In this document: positions 44,838 to 52,852 of the stretch, piece by piece
How positions within the stretch are numbered: position 1 is the first letter of the stretch
How the letters are laid out: the number at the start of each line of letters is the position of its first letter
Source: Algoriphagus sp.
GTDB taxonomy: Bacteria; Bacteroidota; Bacteroidia; Cytophagales; Cyclobacteriaceae
Assembly: GCA_018336015.1 (NCBI GenBank)
Contig: JAGXQZ010000103.1
Span: forward strand, 1-60,216
Direction: 5' to 3'
Length of the DNA stretch: 60,216 bases
The notes under the pieces: model-generated
Database searches by the model: none
What the model was told of the DNA's origin: nothing
The model's input: only the letters and a program-made list of their open reading frames with translations
Program-made: the position numbers and the translations under genes

Positions 44838-46291
44838 ACCAACTCTTCTTCCGGCTCGTAATAGGAAATTCCCAAATTAAAATAACCATACAAGATGGTC
44901 ATCAACGGGCTGATGATATTAAAAAAGCAATAGGGAGCATAAGTCAATGTGGCTACTCCCAACACCGAGGCTTGAGTAGCTCCACAGGTGTTCCATGGCA
45001 CCAACACCGAGGTAACTGTAGCAGAATCTTCCAGAGTCCTACTGAGATTTTCAGGTTTTAATCCTCTTTTTCGATAGACGTCGGCATACATTCTACCGGG
45101 AACCAAAATCGCCAAGTATTGATCCGAGGTAGTGATATTGAAAAAGACACAGGTGGCGGCAGTGGATGCGATCAATGAACCGACTCGGTGTACCTTTCGG
45201 ATCACAGCTTCTGCCATGACTTTCAGCATCCCGCTTTCCTCCATAATTCCGCCAAATACCATCGCGCAGATAATCAGCCAAATCGTATTAAGCATCCCTC
45301 CCATTCCTCTGGTGACCAGCAATTCATTAACGATATCATTGGATGTAACCACTCCGATTTCTCCAAAAAGAGCCATCATGACAGATTTGAAACCCAGGTA
45401 TGAGTATGCCCCCTCTTCTGATGCTACTTCTTTGATAATTTCCGGTTGGAAAATCAGTGCAAAAACACCTCCCAAAAGAGCTCCTGTCAACAGCGCAGGC
45501 AATGCTGGTACTCGTTTGATAATCATTACCAAGACCACTGCTGGAACGATAAACAACATTGGGTTAATGTTGAATTTGGAAGAAATCACCTCAGAAATTG
45601 TCTTCACATCCTCCACACTTCCTGATGTCTCGTAGTTTAGTCCGATGACAATAAATAGAATCAGGGTAATAAGCATGGTCGGAATGGTTGTTTTTGCCAT
45701 ATGCCGAATATGAGTAAAGAGATCCGTCCCTGCCATTGCAGGCGCAAGATTGGTCGTATCAGAAAGTGGCGACATCTTATCTCCAAAATAAGCACCCGAG
45801 ATAATTGTCCCTGCAATAATCCCCTCCTCAAATCCCAAAGCCTTTCCAATCCCTAATAGTGCCACACCTACCGTGGCCACAGTGGTCCAACTGCTACCCG
45901 TGGCGACTGAGACGATCGCACTTATAAAGCATGCCGCAAACAAAAAAATCACAGGACTCAAAACCATAAGTCCATAGTAAATCATCGCAGGTACAATCCC
46001 ACTAAGCAACCAAGTACCCGCAAGTGCTCCAATCAAAAACAAAATCAGAATACTACTCATGGCAGAGCTGATGCTCTTTACAATACCTTCTTGGAGTGTC
46101 TCCCAAGAATATCCCAGTTTAAATACCGCAACAATGCCTGCAACAGTCGCAGAAAGAATCAATACAATTTGATTAGAACCAGCTAAACCGTCTGTCCCAA
46201 AAATTCGGATATTGATGATCAACAAAACAATCAAAAAAACTAAGGGAATCAGTGCGTCATACACTTTGGGAGCTTTGGGCATTCCTTTCAT
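44834..46291 (-). CDS. nhaC: NhaC family Na+/H+ antiporter
   Basis: 485 residues, about 11-12 membrane helices. NhaC marks include SVATGSSWTTVATVGVALLGIG near 150-171, GAYFGDKMSPLSDTTNLAPAMAGTDLFTHIRHM near 185-217, and FFNITTSDQYLAILVPGRM near 385-403. It exchanges sodium for protons at the inner membrane and may be used for pH and salt homeostasis. Substrates other than sodium (for example malate/lactate exchange in NhaC relatives) cannot be excluded. Transcribed with the exonuclease gene. Confidence 0.9.
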   Translation of the reverse strand: MKGMPKAPKVYDALIPLVFLIVLLIINIRIFGTDGLAGSNQIVLILSATVAGIVAVFKLGYSWETLQEGIVKSISSAMSSILILFLIGALAGTWLLSGIVPAMIYYGLMVLSPVIFLFAACFISAIVSVATGSSWTTVATVGVALLGIGKALGFEEGIIAGTIISGAYFGDKMSPLSDTTNLAPAMAGTDLFTHIRHMAKTTIPTMLITLILFIVIGLNYETSGSVEDVKTISEVISSKFNINPMLFIVPAVVLVMIIKRVPALPALLTGALLGGVFALIFQPEIIKEVASEEGAYSYLGFKSVMMALFGEIGVVTSNDIVNELLVTRGMGGMLNTIWLIICAMVFGGIMEESGMLKVMAEAVIRKVHRVGSLIASTAATCVFFNITTSDQYLAILVPGRMYADVYRKRGLKPENLSRTLEDSATVTSVLVPWNTCGATQASVLGVATLTYAPYCFFNIISPLMTILYGYFNLGISYYEPEEELV

Positions 46292-46343
46292 TCAGTCAAT
46301 ATAGGTATGTGAAATAGGCTTGAATCTAAAGAAAAAAAACCAA

Positions 46344-47471
46344 TTACATTTCTGAAAGTAGTTCAGACAACTCTTTTCCGACCTGCCAGCCAATAGCTAC
46401 TCCCATTCCTCCCAATCGGACGGCAACTGCAGTAGTTGGACCAATTTGCTGGATGATAGGAGATTTCTTTGGGCCAAAGGCCATGATTCCAGTCCATTCC
46501 ATGTCCCATTCCAACTCACGATAGGGTAAAATTACTTCCTTGGCCAATCGATCTAAATGGGATCTGATTGCCTGATTGACACCAAACTCAGTTGTGTTTT
46601 CTCCTTTGATGTCCTTATTCCTCGCGCCTCCCAACAAAAGACGTCCATCGACCTCCCGGAAGTAAACATAGCCTTTATCCATGTGAAATGCCCCTTTCCA
46701 GGGTAAATCAAAACCAAGAGGTTTGCTCAATAAAATCAATCCTCTCCCCGGTTCCATCGGGCAATCCTTCCACAGTTTTTTGGTAAATGCATTGGTACAG
46801 ACGGCAATTTTTCTTGCTCTGAATTCAAGGTGTTCTTGACCATTGGATCCAATAGCTTTTAGACTTCCTGACTCTTGATCAATCTCTTCGACAGAAATGC
46901 CCGTGAGAATCTTAATTCCAAGACTTCCCGCTTTTTCCCAAAGTGAATTTAAATAAGCAGCGGGATCCAGCTCACCTTCAAATCTATTTTTGATGACCGC
47001 TTTAACTTGGTCAGAAAAGCCAAATTTGAGTGGGTTTTTGACCAATGAAAAAACTTCTTTTTTGAATACTTTCTTCAGTAAGTGATTGATTTCCTCGATT
47101 TGTTCGACAGCTTTAAGGGAATCTTGATCTAAGATCTCATATCCATTTCGATGCTGATAGCGCAGTGCTTTCTCACCAAAGTGCTTTTTGATCTGCTTCA
47201 GTCCATGGTTCCTTCTTTCTACAAGTTCAACGACCTCATCCGGCGACATCGACCAAAAATCATCCAAAATCTCTGTCAAGCTCCCAAAGCAGGCAAATCC
47301 TGCATTTTTGGTGCTAGCACCAGTTGGAAAATTTCCTCTTTCTAGGATAAGGACTTTTGCTTTAGGATATTCCTTTTTGAAATGAATGCCAGCTGACAAC
47401 CCAGTAAATCCGGCGCCAACCACTATCAGGTCATAGGTTAAAAAGTTTTTTAGCTCCCAATAACTCAACAT
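46344..47471 (-). CDS. FAD-dependent oxidoreductase, DAO family
   Basis: 375 residues from the ATG at 47471. The FAD fold YDLIVVGAGFTGLSAGIHFKKEYP near residues 13-36 is complete, followed by ERGNFPTGASTKNAGFACFG (near 45-65), which in DAO-family enzymes holds the flavin. The C-terminus GGMGVAIGWQVGKELSELL contacts FAD. DAO members oxidise amino acids or sarcosine-like amines; the substrate here is unknown. The longer open frame up to 47618 runs into the divergent gene and is rejected. It is separate from, and only distantly like, the DAO protein at 33109-34155. Confidence 0.87.
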   Translation of the reverse strand: MLSYWELKNFLTYDLIVVGAGFTGLSAGIHFKKEYPKAKVLILERGNFPTGASTKNAGFACFGSLTEILDDFWSMSPDEVVELVERRNHGLKQIKKHFGEKALRYQHRNGYEILDQDSLKAVEQIEEINHLLKKVFKKEVFSLVKNPLKFGFSDQVKAVIKNRFEGELDPAAYLNSLWEKAGSLGIKILTGISVEEIDQESGSLKAIGSNGQEHLEFRARKIAVCTNAFTKKLWKDCPMEPGRGLILLSKPLGFDLPWKGAFHMDKGYVYFREVDGRLLLGGARNKDIKGENTTEFGVNQAIRSHLDRLAKEVILPYRELEWDMEWTGIMAFGPKKSPIIQQIGPTTAVAVRLGGMGVAIGWQVGKELSELLSEM

Positions 47472-47546
47472 GATTTGAGAAGATTTAATATTTGACGCGA
47501 GTTGGTTAATTTGTGCCGAATCTAGCTTAATTAAACCCAAAAAACC

Positions 47547-48026
47547 ATGAGAAAAATTGACGAATTGCTTTCTGAATATGGAGAAAGCCACCAAAATAAC
47601 ACGAATAAACTGATCCATTGGATCTGTGTTCCTGCCATTTTTTTCAGCATAGTTGGTTTGATATTTAGTATCCCATCAGGGTTTTTAGCCGAACTGCTCC
47701 CATTTATGGGATATTTTGCAAACTGGGCAACTTTTGCCATCATATTGGTTTTGTTTTACTACCTATCTCTTTCTGTGCCTTTGACTTTGGGGATGTTTTT
47801 GTTCTCTGCATTTTGCCTAGCTCTTGCCAATTTCCTGGCACTTACATTCCCCGGCAAACTCCCCTTTATCAGCCTTGGAATATTTGTCATCGCTTGGATT
47901 TTCCAGTTTTATGGACACAAAATCGAAGGAAAAAAACCTTCCTTCTTTAAGGATTTGCAATTTCTTATGGTTGGACCTGCTTGGCTGATGCACTTCATCT
48001 ACAAGCGGATAGGAATCGCATATTGA
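47547..48026 (+). CDS. Mpo1/DUF962 family membrane protein
   Basis: 159 residues with four membrane helices. Family marks are HQNNTNKLIHWICVPAIFFS near residues 15-34 and, at the C-terminus, FYGHKIEGKKPSFFKDLQFLMVGPAWLMHF, which contain the conserved histidines. Yeast Mpo1 (YGL010w) is an iron-dependent dioxygenase in alpha-oxidation of 2-hydroxy fatty acids; the histidines could bind iron in the same way, but activity in bacteria is inferred. Ends at a two-way terminator shared with the patatin gene. Confidence 0.9.
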   Translation: MRKIDELLSEYGESHQNNTNKLIHWICVPAIFFSIVGLIFSIPSGFLAELLPFMGYFANWATFAIILVLFYYLSLSVPLTLGMFLFSAFCLALANFLALTFPGKLPFISLGIFVIAWIFQFYGHKIEGKKPSFFKDLQFLMVGPAWLMHFIYKRIGIAY

Positions 48027-48028
48027 AA

Positions 48029-48060
48029 AAAATAAGGGCCAGTTGACTGGCCCTTATTTT
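48029..48060. terminator. Two-way terminator between DUF962 and patatin genes
   Basis: A long stem (AAATAAGGGCCAGT with ACTGGCCCTTATTT) around a TTGA-like loop, with A-runs on the left and T-runs on the right, lies between two converging genes. It should stop transcription from both sides. Confidence 0.9.
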
Positions 48061-50318
48061 TTTTGGTCACCAAATAATTCCACTAATCTTTTTAAGGATT
48101 GCATGTTATCTCTAGTATTCAAACTTGACACAATCGACTTTTTCTCACTTGCCGTCAGTCTCCAGTTAAGCGAAGCACGAGGACTACTATCCGAGTAACC
48201 ATTCGACGAATCAGTAAGGATTTTTGAAGGAGCATATTCAAACTCTATCCGCTCCACCCCAAAAGGCATCGATTCCGACAAATAATTGAATAGTACCTCA
48301 TTTTGAATTGTCTGCACATTATCCCAATTCACATAAATATTTTTCAAGGGAGTAAAGACTTTTTCTAGAATTCGCGGCAATTCCTTGGCAGGGATCTCTG
48401 TGTTTTTTTCCGAATCCCGAATTGTGATCATCACTACACCGCTTGTATTCTGAGCAATCCAATCTTTGAACACATAGACAAATCGTAGCGCATCCTGAAT
48501 TCCAAAATTATCAGAAAGGCCTGTATCCATTGTCTTCATGACCGGATTGGAGGGAAGCTCCACATTGGGAGTGACAAATGGAAATGTAGCGCTCATTCTC
48601 AGAGCACTCAAAAAACGTAGATTATCCGGATCATGATTTTCAAAAAACCTTCGGAAATCAATGGATTGTTTTTTCTCAGCTTTTCCGGAAATCCCTTCCG
48701 CAGATACTCCCAAAAAAGACATCGAATGAGGAGAAATGACCAACTTTCTGCCATCATTGGTAATCAAGGCAGTCACCGGCATCATGGGAATTTTAGCCTT
48801 GGCTTCAGGTTCTCGATAGTCCTTTAAAGGCTTATCTAAAATGCCCTTGGTGTTTTTATTGAGCTGATCTTCAAAAGCGAAACCTCTATCCTTAAGATAT
48901 CCACGCCCCCGGTAGTCAAATTTTTGATTTCGGATCAAAAGATCATTTACCAATAGGGTAAAAATGATCGGATTTAGATTATCAGAGGCAATTTGGTCCA
49001 GAAAAATGGAGTCCGAAGGATCAAATGACTGATCAGTCTGGGAGCGGAGATAGAGCTCCCGAAAGAAAGCTTCTCCCAACACCCCGCCCGAAGCACCGGT
49101 ATAAAGTGCCGACCGACTGGTCACAGTCCCATGGGTAACTTTATGAATTTCCTGTAAAACGCGTAAAGTCCAAAGGGCGGCACGTTGTCCGCCACCACTG
49201 GCCGAAACGATCACCAACTTAGGTAAAGAATCATTGGGAAATTTAGCTTTCCAGTTTTCCAAAATCCGAATCACATTCTCTTTGTCTTTCTCGACAGTAT
49301 CCTGATGAGTCAATAAATCCAATCTACCCAAGGAATATGAGGCCGCAGGGGCTGAATAGTCTAATCCAAACGCTTCATGTGGCCTGTTTAAAAAGGAAAA
49401 ATTAGAAAAATAATTCGCAAGGAGGATCAAAGAAAAAACCACAAACGTAGCCCATTTTCTTAACCAGAAGCTAATAGCACCAACTGCCATCACCAGGATA
49501 GACAGCAAAAGCATTGCACTCATTGCAGCAGGAAATTGCAAAATCTCCTGCTCTTTGAAAATTCCCAAAAACCAAACTAGCGAAACCAAAAACACCTGGA
49601 TAAAGAACAGATGTAGGTGATTTTGATTAAATACCCTTAAGAGGTGGGCCGTTTCAAACTTTGAAATATCAGGACTGACCTCTAAAAGGTTAAGCTTGAG
49701 ATTAAGGTAATACTTCACTGTTTTGACCTCTTTTTCGGATGTTTTGAATTTGCTGAGCAAACCTTTTTTTCCGGATCTGGCTTTTCTGAAACGCTGATCC
49801 ACGCTTTCTGAAAAAATCAAAAAGAAATCCTTGTTGGTAAGTCCAAAATACGAGAATATCAAAGCATACGCGAGGATACTCCCTATAGCAAATCCAAGAT
49901 AAAGGGACACAACATCCCAATCCGATGGAAGGTCATTATTGAGTTGAAAAGCTACAAATCTGATGGTGTAGAAAAGATAAAATGCAAAAGGAACGATAGA
50001 ATTATTGACACAAAAATGAATAAATGGACGTCTGAGAACAGCTAAAAACTTAAAACGACGGCCTTCCAGGATATAAGTAGTCATGTGAAACGCCATGGTA
50101 AACATGGCCAAGCCTATTCCCATCAAGAAAAAACTTAACCAAGAAACCTCATGGAGATATTCCGGATCCAAAAACAGAAAAGGAATACCCAATACCACTC
50201 CAAAATTTTCGCTTACAATCAAAATAAGAAGTCCCCAAATCAGAAGTAAGGCTAGATTTTTTCTTAAGTGCAGTAATAATAACTGAACAGGAAAGCTGTA
50301 AAGAATCCGATCTTTCAT
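48054..50318 (-). CDS. Patatin-like phospholipase with an N-terminal membrane domain
   Basis: 754 residues. Residues about 1-310 have some eight membrane helices (for example 22-40, 60-80, 105-125, 139-160, 236-255, 264-285, 288-305). Residues about 365-750 form a patatin domain: the glycine-rich oxyanion stretch SASGGGQRAA (372-381), the nucleophile Ser410 in TGASGG, and the catalytic Asp in MDTGLSDNFG. It should cut acyl groups from lipids at the inner membrane. The Ser-Asp dyad is intact, so activity is expected. The topology, a lipase tethered to a polytopic domain, is unlike the usual soluble or autotransporter patatins. Substrate unknown. Confidence 0.85.
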   Translation of the reverse strand: MKDRILYSFPVQLLLLHLRKNLALLLIWGLLILIVSENFGVVLGIPFLFLDPEYLHEVSWLSFFLMGIGLAMFTMAFHMTTYILEGRRFKFLAVLRRPFIHFCVNNSIVPFAFYLFYTIRFVAFQLNNDLPSDWDVVSLYLGFAIGSILAYALIFSYFGLTNKDFFLIFSESVDQRFRKARSGKKGLLSKFKTSEKEVKTVKYYLNLKLNLLEVSPDISKFETAHLLRVFNQNHLHLFFIQVFLVSLVWFLGIFKEQEILQFPAAMSAMLLLSILVMAVGAISFWLRKWATFVVFSLILLANYFSNFSFLNRPHEAFGLDYSAPAASYSLGRLDLLTHQDTVEKDKENVIRILENWKAKFPNDSLPKLVIVSASGGGQRAALWTLRVLQEIHKVTHGTVTSRSALYTGASGGVLGEAFFRELYLRSQTDQSFDPSDSIFLDQIASDNLNPIIFTLLVNDLLIRNQKFDYRGRGYLKDRGFAFEDQLNKNTKGILDKPLKDYREPEAKAKIPMMPVTALITNDGRKLVISPHSMSFLGVSAEGISGKAEKKQSIDFRRFFENHDPDNLRFLSALRMSATFPFVTPNVELPSNPVMKTMDTGLSDNFGIQDALRFVYVFKDWIAQNTSGVVMITIRDSEKNTEIPAKELPRILEKVFTPLKNIYVNWDNVQTIQNEVLFNYLSESMPFGVERIEFEYAPSKILTDSSNGYSDSSPRASLNWRLTASEKKSIVSSLNTRDNMQSLKRLVELFGDQKK

Positions 50319-50518
50319 AGGGGTTTATTGTCGAAATAAGTTACTTCATTTTGGACTCGCATTCCAAATGAAGAGGGGCTATCAAATGAACATTTAAAGC
50401 TAGATAACTGACTATCAAGGACTGCCTGAATTTTCCTATAGGAAAAGAAAATTAATCTGTCATTTTTATGGAGGGATAGGCGCAGATAAGGTAGATTCGA
50501 AGGTTAAAAAATGTAAGC

Positions 50519-51010
50519 ATGAGAATTTGGTTTTTGTGTAAAGTAAAATATGCGAAAGAGACCGAAGATGGTCTTTTGAAAAGCATTTCAGAGCAATATT
50601 TGGTTGATGCTGTCTCCTTTACTGAGGCAGAAGCCATCTTATATGATCGACTAGGATCTCAGATAAGAGGTGATTTTCAAGTAACTGGCATCAGTAAAAG
50701 CAACATTGTGGACGTGTTTTACTACGAGGATGCCGACATCTGGCACAAGTGCAAAGTCACATACTTAATTGCTGACGGGGACAGTGGAAAAGAAAAGAAA
50801 GTGACTCAATACATGATCGTCACAGCAGAAGATGTAAAGCAAGCTTATGATCGGATCCAAGAAAGTTTGAGCAATATGCTAGTTAGTTTTCGTGTGCCTG
50901 ACATCACCGAAAGCTCAATAATTGAAGTTTTTCCTTTTGAAAAAGATGAAGTCAAAGATCAATTGCCTCCGGGGAATTTTCGGCCTGTAAATCAGGAGGA
51001 AGAAATCTAA
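50519..51010 (+). CDS. DUF4494 family protein
   Basis: 163 residues, no signal or membrane segment, acidic C-terminal tail. It matches the Bacteroidota DUF4494 family (FLCKVKYAKETEDG, KSISEQYLVDAVSFTEAE, KCKVTYLIADGDSGKEKKVTQYMIV). The two halves appear to repeat a beta strand-helix pattern (AVSFTEAEAIL and TAEDVKQAYDRIQE), suggesting an internal duplication. Function unknown. The 200 bases upstream (50319-50518) hold no gene and no clear promoter; a terminator follows. Confidence 0.85.
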   Translation: MRIWFLCKVKYAKETEDGLLKSISEQYLVDAVSFTEAEAILYDRLGSQIRGDFQVTGISKSNIVDVFYYEDADIWHKCKVTYLIADGDSGKEKKVTQYMIVTAEDVKQAYDRIQESLSNMLVSFRVPDITESSIIEVFPFEKDEVKDQLPPGNFRPVNQEEEI

Positions 51011-51016
51011 ATCTCA

Positions 51017-51049
51017 GACCGCAGGACATCAGCCTGCGGTCATTTTTTT
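51017..51049 (+). terminator. Intrinsic terminator after the DUF4494 gene
   Basis: A nine-pair stem (GACCGCAGG with CCTGCGGTC), loop ACATCAG, then seven T at 51043-51049. It separates the gene from the convergent HD-domain gene. Confidence 0.92.
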
Positions 51050-51566
51050 AGCTCAAATCTGCATTGGCCTGGTGCGAAATGACAAAGGAGATCAAGTCCT
51101 CCACTGTCATCGCTGCCCGCTCAGCCGCATCCTGAATATCTTCGCGGCTCACTTGAGCAGCAAAAGTCTTGTCCTTGAGCCGCTTTTTGACACCTTTTAC
51201 CTCCATTCCCACATATCCTTCCGGGCGCATTAGGGAGTACGCATGTACAAATCCACTCAATTCATCAAACGCATAAAGCATCTTATCCATGAGTGACACA
51301 GGCTCCACCCCAAAATATCGGGGGCCATGAGAGGCTATGGCACGGATCATAGCCGGATCCACATTCCTGCATTCAAGTTCTTCGATGATTTTTCGGCAAT
51401 GCTGATCTGGCCACTGGTCCCAATCTGCGTCATGAAGCAGGCCAGACTGGTACCACATCGCTACTTCCAAATCGGACAATCCCAACTCTTTTGCATAAGC
51501 CCCCATCAAGTGTGCGACTTGTTTCATGTGCACTTTGAGTCGGTCATTCTTGACCCAATCATCCAA
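51048..51566 (-). CDS. HD-domain protein, start uncertain
   Basis: At least 172 residues, the HD hydrolase fold of putative nucleotidyl/phosphohydrolases: His14 region (LKVHMKQVAHLMG), the HD pair at 45-46 in GLLHDADWD, and SHGPRYFGVEPVSLMDKMLYAFDELSGFV near 85-112. The only standard start codon in frame is a TTG at 51566, but the frame continues open upstream to a stop near 51627, and the translated SPEEAKGILDDWV ahead of it looks like the N-terminal helix of these proteins. So the true start may be a rare codon upstream, or the TTG is used. Substrate unknown. Confidence 0.8.
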   Translation of the reverse strand: MDDWVKNDRLKVHMKQVAHLMGAYAKELGLSDLEVAMWYQSGLLHDADWDQWPDQHCRKIIEELECRNVDPAMIRAIASHGPRYFGVEPVSLMDKMLYAFDELSGFVHAYSLMRPEGYVGMEVKGVKKRLKDKTFAAQVSREDIQDAAERAAMTVEDLISFVISHQANADLS

Positions 51567-51697
51567 AATCCCTTTTGCTTCCTCAGGAGAAAGTATTTTA
51601 CCCGAATTTTCGGACTTTCCAAAATCCTATCGATTTAAATACAAAACACTTTCTTGCATTTTAAATATATATTTATGTATTTCGAAATATATTTTTA

Positions 51698-51705
51698 TAT
51701 TTTTG
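51698..51705 (+). promoter_or_regulatory. Probable -7 box for the PAS/DHp gene
   Basis: TATTTTTG matches TANNTTTG, 31 bases before the ATG. It lies in a very A/T-rich gap (51655-51720) with several TATATTT runs, so chance matches are likely. Confidence 0.33.
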
Positions 51706-51736
51706 TTATCTATCTCAACTAAAGGAAACAGGCAGA

Positions 51737-52789
51737 ATGCAGGATTTAAAATCCATAAAGCTTCTAGAGAATCTGGTATTGTCCTCAGATTATTATCTGC
51801 AGGTCACCTTGGATAAGTCCGGAAGAGTGCTTTCTTCCCATTCCGGAATAGGCCCTGTTCCGTCACTTTTTGATTCTAAAGAAAAGCAAATTTTCTTCCC
51901 AGATTGCTTTCTGTCTTCAGATTGGTCAAAATACGAAAGTCAAAGGCAAAAGGCATGGAAGAATAATCACCTTTCATTTACAGTTGAGCTTCAAAAAATC
52001 AATCACCCTGAAGACACTACCTCACTTACTAAATGGGAATTTTTTTTCATCTCTCATGAACACGGGACATGTTTGGGTATTGGACATCCACTGGAGCCAC
52101 TTAAACCTTATTCTTTAGGAATTGGAGAGTTTATCGAAGGAACCAATCAATCCAATGAACTACTCAATACCTTATTGGAAAACAAACTTTTAGGATTTTG
52201 GGATTTTGATCCGACAAAAAAAGAAGAATCGATCAGCAATGGATTAGCCCATATTTTGGGCTACAATCAAAAAGAAATAGAGGCTACTGGTAAAATCTCA
52301 TGGAGAAAACACATCCATCCAGATGACTACTTAAGTCTGGTCAAAAGTCTGGATGCCCATACTCATTCTTCAGGAGACTTACCATTCAAAAAAGAGTTTA
52401 GGCTTATTTCCAAGGGAAAGCAAACCGTTTGGGTAATTGGTTTTGGCAGGACTACCCAATGGAATGAAGCAGGTATGCCCATAAAAATTCAAGGCTTACT
52501 GATCGATATTACCGAAAAAAAGAAACAGGAAATCTGGCTAAAAGAGCATCATTATTTTTTAAGAGACCTTGCCTTTCATCAGTCTCATTCCCTTCGAGCC
52601 CGAGTGGCAAATATCCTTGGCATTTTAGAAATCCTAGACCTGGAGGACAATTCCCTTGAGACTAAAAAACTCTTGTCAATCCTTAAAAAAGAAACCCAAA
52701 TGCTGGACACTTCTTTGAAAAAGAGTATTAAAGAATCTGTCCAGCAAAATGAAACCTGGGAACGAGGTATCAAAAACCAAGAGTCATAA
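51737..52789 (+). CDS. PAS-domain sensor with an orphan histidine-kinase dimerisation domain
   Basis: 350 residues, soluble. An N-terminal sensor-like region (about 15-130; YYLQVTLDKSGRVLSSHSG) is followed by a PAS fold (about 145-260; LLGFWDFDPTKKEESISNGLAHILGY, then IHPDDYLSLVKSL and VIGFGRTTQWNEAGMPIKIQG, ending IDITEKKKQE). Next comes a histidine-kinase dimerisation helix with the H-box-like SHSLRARVANILGI, His284, about 280-330. The chain then ends: there is no ATP-binding (HATPase) domain and no N, G1 or G2 box. It could be a phosphoacceptor or a dimeric regulator, or a truncated kinase; a single base change making a stop is not visible. Confidence 0.82.
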   Translation: MQDLKSIKLLENLVLSSDYYLQVTLDKSGRVLSSHSGIGPVPSLFDSKEKQIFFPDCFLSSDWSKYESQRQKAWKNNHLSFTVELQKINHPEDTTSLTKWEFFFISHEHGTCLGIGHPLEPLKPYSLGIGEFIEGTNQSNELLNTLLENKLLGFWDFDPTKKEESISNGLAHILGYNQKEIEATGKISWRKHIHPDDYLSLVKSLDAHTHSSGDLPFKKEFRLISKGKQTVWVIGFGRTTQWNEAGMPIKIQGLLIDITEKKKQEIWLKEHHYFLRDLAFHQSHSLRARVANILGILEILDLEDNSLETKKLLSILKKETQMLDTSLKKSIKESVQQNETWERGIKNQES

Positions 52790-52818
52790 ATTCCTGATTT
52801 GCCATTTTGACTTCAGAT

Positions 52819-52852
52819 AGCCCCAAATCACTTTGGGGCTCATTGCTTTTTT
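52819..52852 (+). terminator. Likely terminator after the PAS/DHp gene
   Basis: Stem AGCCCCAAA/TTTGGGGCT with a TCAC loop, then a short gap and six T. The gap of six bases before the T-run makes it less than ideal. The stem's right end touches the stop of the convergent SDR gene. Confidence 0.6.

Noticed and set aside
45132..45635. A 167-codon plus-strand frame opposite nhaC
   Set aside because: nhaC motifs are intact across this range; the antisense frame is a shadow of membrane-protein codon use.
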